Shown here: piece by piece, positions 1-5,785 of the stretch
Numbering within the stretch: the stretch's first letter is position 1
Layout of the letters: each line of letters opens with the position of its first letter
From: Gammaproteobacteria bacterium
Lineage (GTDB): Bacteria; Pseudomonadota; Gammaproteobacteria; Eutrophobiales; Eutrophobiaceae
Length of the DNA stretch: 7,392 bases
Assembly: GCA_003645215.1 (NCBI GenBank)
Contig: QNEM01000097.1
Coordinates: forward strand, 1-7,392
Direction of reading: 5' to 3'
Notes under the pieces: model-generated
Databases searched by the model: none
What the model was told of the DNA's origin: nothing
Seen by the model: only the letters and a program-made list of their open reading frames with translations
Translations under genes and position numbers: made by a program

Positions 1-17
1 CCTGGAACAGAAAAACA

Positions 18-1763
18 ATGACACGACCAAATCAAAATTTAATTTCCAGATTTCTAAACCGAAAAGTGATTTTTGGTGCCACTCTGGGTGTTGCCATCTT
101 CTTTATGATGATCGGCGTAATTTTATGGGGCGGTTTTAATACGGGAATGGAAGCCACGAACACGATGGATTTCTGTATCTCCTGTCATGAAATGGAAGAG
201 AATGTCTATAAGGAATACCAGGGAACGATCCATGATTCAAACCGAAGTGGCGTCAGGGCCGGTTGCCCAGATTGCCATGTTCCTCGACCCTGGTTTTATA
301 AAATAAAGCGCAAAATTCAGGCAAGCAATGAGCTGTTCCACAAGGCACTCGGTTCGATTGATACCCCCGAGAAGTTTGATGCCAAGCGTCTACAACTGGC
401 CAAAAATGAATGGAAACGGATGAAGGCATCCGACTCCAGAGAATGTAGAAACTGTCATGAGATATCAACCATGGATCCGGAAACACAGAAACCTCGTGCC
501 CGGAAACAACATTATAATGCGATGAAAATTGGTCAGACCTGCATTGACTGTCATAAAGGCATTGCACATAAGAAGGTTCATGACCAGTTAACAGAAGAAG
601 AAAAAGAAGAGCTGGAGAAACCTAATCCTGATTTCATACGGCCTATCCCTGAGGCATATGATAAGTTCTTCAACGATCATGGCAAAGAGGCTGACAAGAA
701 GGCCATAACTGCCGATGCAGCACCGGCTAAAACAGAAGTCGAAAAAGACGAAGCGGCAACAGAAGAAACCATAAAGTCTGCTCCCACAACCGCAACGGCA
801 GACTCATCCGGGATCGACTGGGCAAAAGCACCAGAACGCGTGATCAATATCTTTTATCCGGGACAATCCTCAATGGAATGGGCGTTGAGCAAGAACCACA
901 GTGGTAAGCGAGCCTTTAACTCAGGCGATCGTTGCTTCGAATGTCACGATGAAGAAACCATTGATATGGGTGAACTGATCGTCTCTGGTGAGCATGAGTA
1001 TCTGCCAGAAACAGAGACAGTCATACCGGACAAACGTGGCAGTATCCCGGTCAGTGTGCGTGCAAGCCATGACGGTGAATATCTGACTATGCGTTTCCAG
1101 TTTCCGGAAACCGGACATACACCTGCTCCATTTACTGATGGAGGCAAGATGGACCCTGATAACCAGATCAAACTCGCCATCATGTTCTCAAGTGATGACG
1201 TAATGTATGCAGACCGGGCGGGTTGTTGGGGTACCTGTCACCATGATGCCAAAGGTATGCCTGATGCACCTGCCGCAGAAGACCTGGCATCAAGTGGTTT
1301 GTCGATAAATCTTGAAAATGGTGTTGGTAAATATATCACCGAGAGTCGTACCGAGATTGAGATCAAGGGACGTGGTGGCAAGAAACTTGGTGGTTGGGAC
1401 AAACTCAAGGAAGAAGCCGAGATTAAAGCTGAACTGGAAGCTGGTCATTTCATGGATCTTGTCCGCTATCAGGCTGGCACAGGTAAATCTGAAGATGGCT
1501 ATATCCTTGAACAACGTTATATGGAAGGGGGGCAGGGTGCTGAATTCTCATCCAGTTTGTCCGATGGTGTATGGACTGTCTTGATGAAACGCAAACTTGA
1601 ATCTGACAAGCCCGGTGATCTGAGCCTGTTATTAGATCAGATTTACAATCTGGGTTTTGCAATTCATGACGACTATACCAGTGGTCGTTATCATCATGTA
1701 TCCCTGGGTTACAAGCTCGGTTTTGATAATGATGAAGTCGAGATCAATGCGGTAAAACAATAA
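18..1763 (+). CDS. nirT: NirT/NapC-family multiheme cytochrome c with C-terminal heme-domain extension
   Basis: This is a membrane-anchored quinol-oxidising cytochrome that probably passes electrons to periplasmic nitrite reductase NirS. Residues 17-37 form one hydrophobic anchor after a basic N-terminus (RFLNRK), followed by the NirT-like stretch WGGFNTGMEATNT. Four CXXCH motifs follow at C53-H57 (CISCHEM, with M59 placed as in the NrfH/NapC first heme), C83-H87, C143-H147 and C175-H179. This is a complete NirT/NapC tetraheme module in the first 190 residues. Residues 190-265 are a charged, then Ala/Thr-rich linker. Residues 270-575 are an added beta-rich domain with CFECH (306-310) and a six-residue CX3CH motif (403-408). 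That layout is reminiscent of the ethylbenzene dehydrogenase gamma/cytochrome c-552 heme-binding family; this assignment is from memory of the family. At 581 residues it is about three times the length of classic NirT (around 200). The ATG forms an ATGA with a possible upstream stop; only a weak Shine-Dalgarno is visible. The tetraheme module is secure; the C-terminal function is inferred. Confidence 0.88.
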   Translation: MTRPNQNLISRFLNRKVIFGATLGVAIFFMMIGVILWGGFNTGMEATNTMDFCISCHEMEENVYKEYQGTIHDSNRSGVRAGCPDCHVPRPWFYKIKRKIQASNELFHKALGSIDTPEKFDAKRLQLAKNEWKRMKASDSRECRNCHEISTMDPETQKPRARKQHYNAMKIGQTCIDCHKGIAHKKVHDQLTEEEKEELEKPNPDFIRPIPEAYDKFFNDHGKEADKKAITADAAPAKTEVEKDEAATEETIKSAPTTATADSSGIDWAKAPERVINIFYPGQSSMEWALSKNHSGKRAFNSGDRCFECHDEETIDMGELIVSGEHEYLPETETVIPDKRGSIPVSVRASHDGEYLTMRFQFPETGHTPAPFTDGGKMDPDNQIKLAIMFSSDDVMYADRAGCWGTCHHDAKGMPDAPAAEDLASSGLSINLENGVGKYITESRTEIEIKGRGGKKLGGWDKLKEEAEIKAELEAGHFMDLVRYQAGTGKSEDGYILEQRYMEGGQGAEFSSSLSDGVWTVLMKRKLESDKPGDLSLLLDQIYNLGFAIHDDYTSGRYHHVSLGYKLGFDNDEVEINAVKQ

Positions 1764-1825
1764 TATTTTGGTTATTTAAGAATTTTCTACTTTCAGAATG
1801 TCATAATTAACAGGCACGTAATTAT

Positions 1826-1830
1826 GAGGG
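1826..1830 (+). promoter_or_regulatory. Shine-Dalgarno that decides the cupredoxin start
   Basis: GAGGG ends 8 bases before the ATG at 1839. It lies inside or only 2 bases before the alternative ATGs at 1824 and 1833, so it supports initiation at 1839 and a signal peptide beginning MNIKL. Confidence 0.55.
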
Positions 1831-1838
1831 ATATGAAA

Positions 1839-2168
1839 ATGAATATTAAACTAATAATCAAAGCCGGGCTTTTTATAAGTCTTTCTTTTGGATCTGTTTC
1901 TTCATTCTCGGAAACAGTAATAATTGAAATTAGAGATGACCTGTATGGAACCCGGCAACCACTGACAGTAAAAGTGGGCACCACGGTCAAGTGGGTGAAC
2001 ATGGAGAAACGTCAATATCACAGCGTCTGGTTTGAGGCTGAAGGTTTTGAAGAAGCCGACTATATTTTTCCGGAAGAAACCTGGGAAAGGACATTCGACA
2101 AACCTGGAGTCTATCCTTATCACTGCGAACCTCACGAAGGAATGAGCGGAACGATCATTGTTGAATAA
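1839..2168 (+). CDS. Periplasmic type-1 copper protein (plastocyanin/pseudoazurin-like cupredoxin)
   Basis: This is a small secreted blue-copper electron carrier. From the ATG at 1839 it has 109 residues. The first ~24 form a signal peptide (MNIKLIIKAG start, hydrophobic core LFISLSFGSV, likely cleavage near SSFS-ET). The mature part of ~85 residues is one cupredoxin domain. Its copper ligands are visible as H61 (QYHSV) and the C-terminal loop C96-x2-H99-x2-M102 (YHCEPHEGM), followed by the usual closing strand SGTIIVE. The frame also opens at ATGs 1824 and 1833. The GAGGG Shine-Dalgarno at 1826-1830 lies 8 bases before 1839 but overlaps or crowds the earlier ATGs, so 1839 is preferred. Beside a NirT-like quinol dehydrogenase and nir genes, it is a plausible electron donor to cd1 nitrite reductase, as azurin and pseudoazurin can be elsewhere. 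That role is inference; the copper-protein call is strong. Confidence 0.88.
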   Translation: MNIKLIIKAGLFISLSFGSVSSFSETVIIEIRDDLYGTRQPLTVKVGTTVKWVNMEKRQYHSVWFEAEGFEEADYIFPEETWERTFDKPGVYPYHCEPHEGMSGTIIVE

Positions 2169-2186
2169 ATAATGTTGAATAGGTAA
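2159..2186 (+). repeat. 14-base tandem duplication across the cupredoxin stop codon
   Basis: Two adjacent 14-base units, TGTTGAATAAATAA (2159-2172) and TGTTGAATAGGTAA (2173-2186), match at 12 of 14 positions by eye. The first contains the last codons and TAA stop of the cupredoxin gene; the second is just downstream. It looks like a small local duplication of the gene end. Function unknown. Confidence 0.6.
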
Positions 2187-2190
2187 TACT

Positions 2191-2221
2191 GAATCACCAG
2201 TGAATCTTTAGTAGGTGATTC
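2191..2221 (+). repeat. Inverted repeat in the cupredoxin/2252 gene gap (possible weak hairpin)
   Basis: GAATCACC (2191-2198) and GGTGATTC (2214-2221) form a perfect 8-base stem with a 15-base loop, followed by TTCTTCT. The T-run is interrupted and the stem has only four G-C pairs, so this is a weak candidate terminator or attenuator. It could also be an operator-like dyad or an mRNA-processing hairpin. It sits in the longest non-coding gap of the window (83 bases), the most natural place for partial termination or differential expression between the cupredoxin and the downstream genes. The pairing is directly visible; any function is inference. Confidence 0.45.
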
Positions 2222-2251
2222 TTCTAACTTAACTAAAGATTAAAAGTAAAT

Positions 2252-2785
2252 ATGGATAGATTAGTAAAAATATTATTTATTTCGTTTGCATTATTAAATG
2301 TAAATAATGTCATTGCGGAGGCGCAACTGACGGGATATCTCAGTACAAATTTCGGTATGTCATCAGAAGAAGTACGTGCCGTATTTGAAAAAGATGGTGT
2401 GGTTTTTTCAAATAGCGAAACCACCGATGGCGATCACCTGATCTTTGCCCAACGAAAACAAAACTGGATAACCACCGACTTGCTTTATGTCTTTCCTGCG
2501 AGTTCAGATCGCCTTGCATTAATCATTGAAATATTTCCCGGATTACTGGATACCGCCCCCCTACTTAAGGAATTGGCAGATGAACTGGGTGAGCCATCTT
2601 CCGATAACTACCCTGAGGCTGTACTTGGCAAAATGCAGGAATCTAATGTGATTCCGGCCGGGGTAAAGCAACTTGTTGTCTGGAATATAACTGCAGATGG
2701 AACTGATCGCGAAGCGCGGGTAATGGGACTGGATAAATATGTGCGTGTTGAATATATCGATAACGATCTGATGGCGGGCAAATGA
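2252..2785 (+). CDS. Unrecognised secreted protein encoded inside the nir cluster
   Basis: I do not recognise this 177-residue protein as a named Nir component. The N-terminus is a convincing signal peptide: MDRLVK, a hydrophobic core ILFISFALL, and likely cleavage after VIA (22) or AEA (24). The mature ~155 residues have no second membrane segment, no cysteine, no heme motif and only one histidine (H62), so it is unlikely to carry heme c or type-1 copper. The mature protein begins with FGMSSEEVRAVF (34-45), resembling the short G-M-S-x-E-E-V motif of several small periplasmic alpha/beta proteins. This is followed by alternating beta-like (LLYVFPAS, LALIIEIFP, LVVWNIT, YVRVEYID) and helical (LLKELADELG) segments. 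Only a poor ribosome-binding site precedes the ATG. Its TGA overlaps the nirC ATG (ATGA), which indicates translational coupling and a role tied to cd1 maturation or NirC. That role is inference; the gene itself is well supported. Confidence 0.8.
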   Translation: MDRLVKILFISFALLNVNNVIAEAQLTGYLSTNFGMSSEEVRAVFEKDGVVFSNSETTDGDHLIFAQRKQNWITTDLLYVFPASSDRLALIIEIFPGLLDTAPLLKELADELGEPSSDNYPEAVLGKMQESNVIPAGVKQLVVWNITADGTDREARVMGLDKYVRVEYIDNDLMAGK

Positions 2786-3120
2786 TGTTGAGCAAGTCAT
2801 TGATAAATAACCTTTTTATCCAGGCATTAGTTTTTCCATGTACTGTATTTGCAACAGATATTTCAGATAATCGTCAACAGGAGCTAATACATTTAATAAA
2901 ACATGATTGTGGTTCCTGTCATGGAATGACATTGAATGGTGGCCTGGGCTCCCCCCTGACTGCAGTAAAACTCAAAGGTAAATCAAACGAGGCATTGTCT
3001 AGCATCATCATGAATGGTGTTGCAGGTACACCTATGCCTCCCTGGAAGGGAATTCTTGATAAGCAGGAAGTGACCTGGATGGTAAAACAACTCAAAGCCG
3101 GAACGTTGGGGAATAATTAA
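2782..3120 (+). CDS. nirC: NirC, periplasmic mono-heme cytochrome c (c55X)
   Basis: This is a small secreted class I-type cytochrome c of the nir cluster, 112 residues. Residues 1-25 form a signal peptide ending TVFA-TD. The heme motif is C43-G-S-C46-H47 in the context HDCGSCHGMTLNGGLG, which is characteristic of NirC. M85 in GTPMPPWKG is the expected distal heme ligand. The last residues form the usual closing helix (KQEVTWMVKQLKAG). In studied denitrifiers NirC has been proposed to donate electrons to NirS or to assist heme d1 maturation; its exact role differs between species. The start overlaps the previous stop as ATGA. A second ATG at 2785 could be used instead, changing only one residue. 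The stop overlaps the nirF start as TAATG. C20 lies in the signal peptide but is preceded by proline, so it is not a good lipobox. Confidence 0.88.
   Translation: MMLSKSLINNLFIQALVFPCTVFATDISDNRQQELIHLIKHDCGSCHGMTLNGGLGSPLTAVKLKGKSNEALSSIIMNGVAGTPMPPWKGILDKQEVTWMVKQLKAGTLGNN
3108..3112 (+). promoter_or_regulatory. Shine-Dalgarno of nirF inside the nirC 3' end
   Basis: GGGGA lies 7 bases before the nirF ATG at 3120 and within the last codons of nirC. It supports this start and the one-base TAATG overlap. Confidence 0.5.
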
Positions 3121-4307
3121 TGTATTTCACAGGGACAAGCAAAATATTTTTATTATTCAGTTTACTGCTGACTTTTAATGTTCATGCAGGACTAATGGGA
3201 ACTGGTGATCTCGGAATTATAATTGAACGTGCCATCGGTCAGGTCAAATTGATCAATACCAGTAAACGTATCGCTATCGGCAGCATTGATGGTTTAGGCG
3301 ATCTTTCACATGCATCGGTCGTTTTTTCACGTGATGCACGCTATGCATTTGTATTTGGTCGGGATGGTGGCTTAACCAAGATTGATCTGCTTACCAGCAA
3401 GATTGACAAGCGCATTATTCAGGCTGGCAATAGTATTGGTGGTGCAATTTCACAGGATGGTCAATTTGTCGCTGTATCAAATTATGAGCCGGGTGGTGTT
3501 CGAATTTTTGATACTGAAACACTGGAACCAGTTCTGGATATACCTGCCAGTTACCAGCAGGGTTCCGGTTTAAAACAATCCAAGGTTGTCGGTCTGGTTG
3601 ATGCTCCAGGACAAAAATTTGTCTTCAGCCTTTATGATGCGGGCGAAATATGGCTTGTTGATATTAATAATCCGGATGCACCGATCATCAGGAAATTCAA
3701 GGATGTTGGCTTACAGCCCTATGATGCACTTATTACTCCTGACGGTCGTTATTATATAGCAGGTCTATACGGTGAAAATGGCCTGGCTATTCTTGATCTG
3801 TGGCATGTTGAAAAAGGTATCAGGAAGGTTCTGAATGATTACGGCCGTGATGATGAAAAACTGCCCGTTTATAAAATGCCTCACCTTGAAGGATGGGCCC
3901 AGGCAGGAAATTATCTTTTTGTCCCTGCGATAGGCGAGCATGCTGTCATCGTTATTGACCCGGATAACTGGCAGGAAGTAACGCGGATAAAAACCTATGG
4001 CCAACCGGTGTTTGCCATCGCCAGACCAGACGGGCGCCAGGTATGGGTTAATTTTGCTTTTCCGAACAATGATCACCTGCAAATTATTGATGTCGCCAAA
4101 ATGGAAATTGTAAAAGAACTTGTTCCAGGCAAAGCTGTTTTACATATGGAATTTACACCGCGAGGTGAAGAAGTATGGGTGTCTGTAAGGGATGAAGATC
4201 GTGTCAACATTTATGATACGGACACTTTCGATAATATTGCACAAATTTCTGCAGACAAACCCAGTGGTATCTTCTTTACACACAGGGCACATAAGATAGG
4301 GCTTTAA
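3120..4307 (+). CDS. nirF: NirF, periplasmic beta-propeller protein of heme d1 biosynthesis
   Basis: NirF is needed for a late step of heme d1 formation in the periplasm and is related to the d1-binding propeller of NirS and NirN. The exact reaction has been debated. This 395-residue protein has a signal peptide (residues 1-23, ending NVHA-GLMGTG), then full-length propeller sequence. Family hallmarks are DLSHASVVFSRD (61-72, with H64 a candidate d1 ligand), GRDGGLTK (80-87), NYEPGGV (121-127), YKMPHLEGWA (251-260), ARPDGRQVWVNFA (301-313), VLHMEFTPRGE (340-350) and SGIFFTHRAHKIGL at the end. Length is normal, with no sign of truncation. The protein contains no cysteine at all, so it cannot be a lipoprotein, unlike the membrane-attached form described for Pseudomonas aeruginosa; it should be soluble. 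It starts one base into the nirC stop and is followed 15 bases later by nirD. Confidence 0.95.
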   Translation: MYFTGTSKIFLLFSLLLTFNVHAGLMGTGDLGIIIERAIGQVKLINTSKRIAIGSIDGLGDLSHASVVFSRDARYAFVFGRDGGLTKIDLLTSKIDKRIIQAGNSIGGAISQDGQFVAVSNYEPGGVRIFDTETLEPVLDIPASYQQGSGLKQSKVVGLVDAPGQKFVFSLYDAGEIWLVDINNPDAPIIRKFKDVGLQPYDALITPDGRYYIAGLYGENGLAILDLWHVEKGIRKVLNDYGRDDEKLPVYKMPHLEGWAQAGNYLFVPAIGEHAVIVIDPDNWQEVTRIKTYGQPVFAIARPDGRQVWVNFAFPNNDHLQIIDVAKMEIVKELVPGKAVLHMEFTPRGEEVWVSVRDEDRVNIYDTDTFDNIAQISADKPSGIFFTHRAHKIGL

Positions 4308-4308
4308 T

Positions 4309-4315
4309 AGGAGGG
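4309..4315 (+). promoter_or_regulatory. Strong Shine-Dalgarno of nirD
   Basis: AGGAGGG is separated by 7 bases from the ATG at 4323. It is the strongest ribosome-binding site in the window and opens the decarboxylase block, where the following genes have only weak sites. Confidence 0.7.
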
Positions 4316-4322
4316 TATTAGA

Positions 4323-4817
4323 ATGTCACAACAAGATACTGACTATAAGATTTCTGACTATGATTCCTATTCATACCTTGAGCAATGTTTGCTGAATGAT
4401 TTTCAACATAACTTTCCACTTTCTTCACAACCATTCCATGACATTGCCGAGCGTCTGGGTGTTGAAGCCGGGTTAGTAATAGAGGCATTTAAAAAATTAC
4501 AATCCTCTGGTGCCATCAGCCGTGTGGGCCCGGTCATCAAACCGAATTCTATCGGCAACAGTATCCTTGCTGCATTGAAAGTTCCAGATGAAAAGCTCAT
4601 TGAGACAGCAGGCATGATTAATGCCTATCCTGAGGTCAATCATAATTATGAACGTGAACACCTGTATAATCTCTGGTTTGTTATCACAGCAGTCGATAAA
4701 AACAGACTCGACTTTATTCTAGAGGATATTGAACAAAACACTGGATATCAACTGTTACGTTTACCATTACTTGATGCCTATCATATCGATTTGGGATTTG
4801 ACCTGAAATGCACCTAG
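4323..4817 (+). CDS. nirD: NirD, siroheme decarboxylase subunit (AsnC/Lrp fold)
   Basis: NirD is a cytoplasmic subunit of the enzyme set that decarboxylates siroheme to 12,18-didecarboxysiroheme on the heme d1 route. It has an AsnC/Lrp-type layout but is an enzyme rather than a DNA-binding regulator. Residues ~20-70 form the winged-helix-like N-terminal domain, with QHNFPLSSQPF (28-38) and the wing SRVGPVIKPNSIG (66-78). Residues ~80-160 form the alpha/beta domain, with YPEVNHNYEREHLYNLWFV (102-120). The HNYEREH core (107-113) is the D/G-type signature that supplies candidate active-site histidine and arginine. The C-terminus LLDAYHIDLGF is typical of NirD. At 164 residues it is slightly long because of a polar N-terminal extension (MSQQDTDYKISDYDSYS), but the strong upstream Shine-Dalgarno supports this start. 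It overlaps nirL by 10 bases. NirD rather than NirG is chosen on position and C-terminus. Confidence 0.9.
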   Translation: MSQQDTDYKISDYDSYSYLEQCLLNDFQHNFPLSSQPFHDIAERLGVEAGLVIEAFKKLQSSGAISRVGPVIKPNSIGNSILAALKVPDEKLIETAGMINAYPEVNHNYEREHLYNLWFVITAVDKNRLDFILEDIEQNTGYQLLRLPLLDAYHIDLGFDLKCT

Positions 4818-5341
4818 CACTTGATAATAACATCACGGAAAATATATCTGTTCTTGATGATGCAGATCAACAGCTGATCGCCAGGATTCAGAATGGTTTG
4901 CCTATCTCGGACCATCCCTATGCTGAAATTGCGGAACAGATTGGACTTACCGAAGAAGAAATTATCACAAGGATTTCAACTCTATTGGATAAAGGCTTGA
5001 TCAAACGCTTTGGGGTTGTGGTACGTCATCACGAGTTGGGCTATCAGGAGAATGCCATGGTTGTCTGGGATGTCCCTGATGAACAGGTGCATGAGATAGC
5101 AAATCAGATCAAACCCTACCCGTTTATTACACTCTGTTACAGGCGTTCACGGCAGTTGCCTGAATGGCGATACAATCTGTATTGCATGATCCATGGCAAG
5201 TCGCGTATCAATGTCATGCAACTGCTGGAGGAAATGGTCAGTGAACACAACTGGCATGACATTCCACGTGAAGTATTATTCAGCAAACGAAGATTTAAAC
5301 AACGTGCTGCAAATTATATGTCACATGCTGGATGTAATTAA
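4808..5341 (+). CDS. nirL: NirL, siroheme decarboxylase subunit (AsnC/Lrp fold)
   Basis: NirL is the partner of NirD; in many denitrifiers the two are fused as NirDL. It has 177 residues. The N-terminal winged-helix-like domain (about 15-70) has IQNGLPISDHPYAEIAEQIG and ends in KRFGVVVRHHELGY (66-79). The C-terminal domain carries the L/H-type signatures VVWDVPDEQV (85-94), LCYRRSRQLPEW (109-120) and YNLYCMIHG (122-130). The tail EVLFSKRRFKQRAANY (155-170) is typical of NirL. The histidine pair in VVRHHELGY and the arginine-rich CYRR loop are plausible substrate-contact positions, inferred from family conservation. The ATG lies inside the nirD end with only a distant GGGA before it, so translation probably depends on coupling to nirD. 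The stop codon directly abuts the nirG ATG. Confidence 0.9.
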   Translation: MHLALDNNITENISVLDDADQQLIARIQNGLPISDHPYAEIAEQIGLTEEEIITRISTLLDKGLIKRFGVVVRHHELGYQENAMVVWDVPDEQVHEIANQIKPYPFITLCYRRSRQLPEWRYNLYCMIHGKSRINVMQLLEEMVSEHNWHDIPREVLFSKRRFKQRAANYMSHAGCN

Positions 5342-5785
5342 ATGCATGAAGTAGATCGGAAAATTATCAACCATCTACAGGACAACTTTCCTGTATGTGA
5401 AAGGCCTTTTGCCAGGTTAGCTGAGCAGTTAAACATGGAAGAAAAAGAATTGTTAAAACGTGTTCAGTCATTACTTGATGACGGGACTTTAAGCCGGTTT
5501 GGGCCAATGTATAATATTGAAATGCTTGGCGGCGTTTATTGCCTGGTTGCCATGAGCATTCCTGAGCAGGATCTTGAGCAGGTGGTTAAGAAAATTAATA
5601 CATATCCTGAAGTTGCACATAATTACGAACGTGAACATGAATTTAATGTCTGGTTTGTTCTGGCAGCGGAAAACGAAATGCAATTGAAAAATATACTTAA
5701 AGATATTGAAAAACAAACAGGCTATCCGACATATGAGATGCCAAAGCTTGATGAATACTTTGTTGGGTTAAAATTTGATGCCTGA
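5342..5785 (+). CDS. nirG: NirG, siroheme decarboxylase subunit (AsnC/Lrp fold)
   Basis: NirG is the second D-type subunit, 147 residues, the common NirG length. Its N-terminal domain begins directly with MHEVDRKIINHLQDNFPVCERPF, without the extension seen in NirD. The wing is SRFGPMYNIEMLGG (51-64). The D/G-type core YPEVAHNYEREHEFNVWFV (88-106) is nearly the same as in NirD, with HNYEREH at 93-99. The end EMPKLDEYFVGLKFDA differs from the NirD tail AYHIDLGF and fits NirG. Together with NirH it forms the second subunit pair of the siroheme decarboxylation system. The start follows the nirL stop with no gap and has no strong Shine-Dalgarno. The end overlaps nirH by 8 bases. NirG versus a second NirD is decided mainly by order and C-terminal sequence. 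Confidence 0.9.
   Translation: MHEVDRKIINHLQDNFPVCERPFARLAEQLNMEEKELLKRVQSLLDDGTLSRFGPMYNIEMLGGVYCLVAMSIPEQDLEQVVKKINTYPEVAHNYEREHEFNVWFVLAAENEMQLKNILKDIEKQTGYPTYEMPKLDEYFVGLKFDA

Noticed and set aside
1312..1584. A 90-codon plus-strand open frame inside the NirT-like gene
   Set aside because: It is a +1 shadow of the long cytochrome frame, and its basic, Leu/Val-rich translation shows no motif. The cytochrome frame stays continuous with heme motifs on either side.
1764..1823. A possible promoter before the cupredoxin gene (CATAAT at 1802-1807)
   Set aside because: The hexamer is five of six to a -10 box, but there is no acceptable -35 at 16-18 bases and no FNR/Dnr-type dyad. AT-rich gaps give such hexamers by chance.
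2839..2844. A lipoprotein anchor for NirC through C20
   Set aside because: The residues before the cysteine are LVFPC, with proline at -1, which does not fit a lipobox; TVFA-TD just after it is a normal signal-peptidase site.
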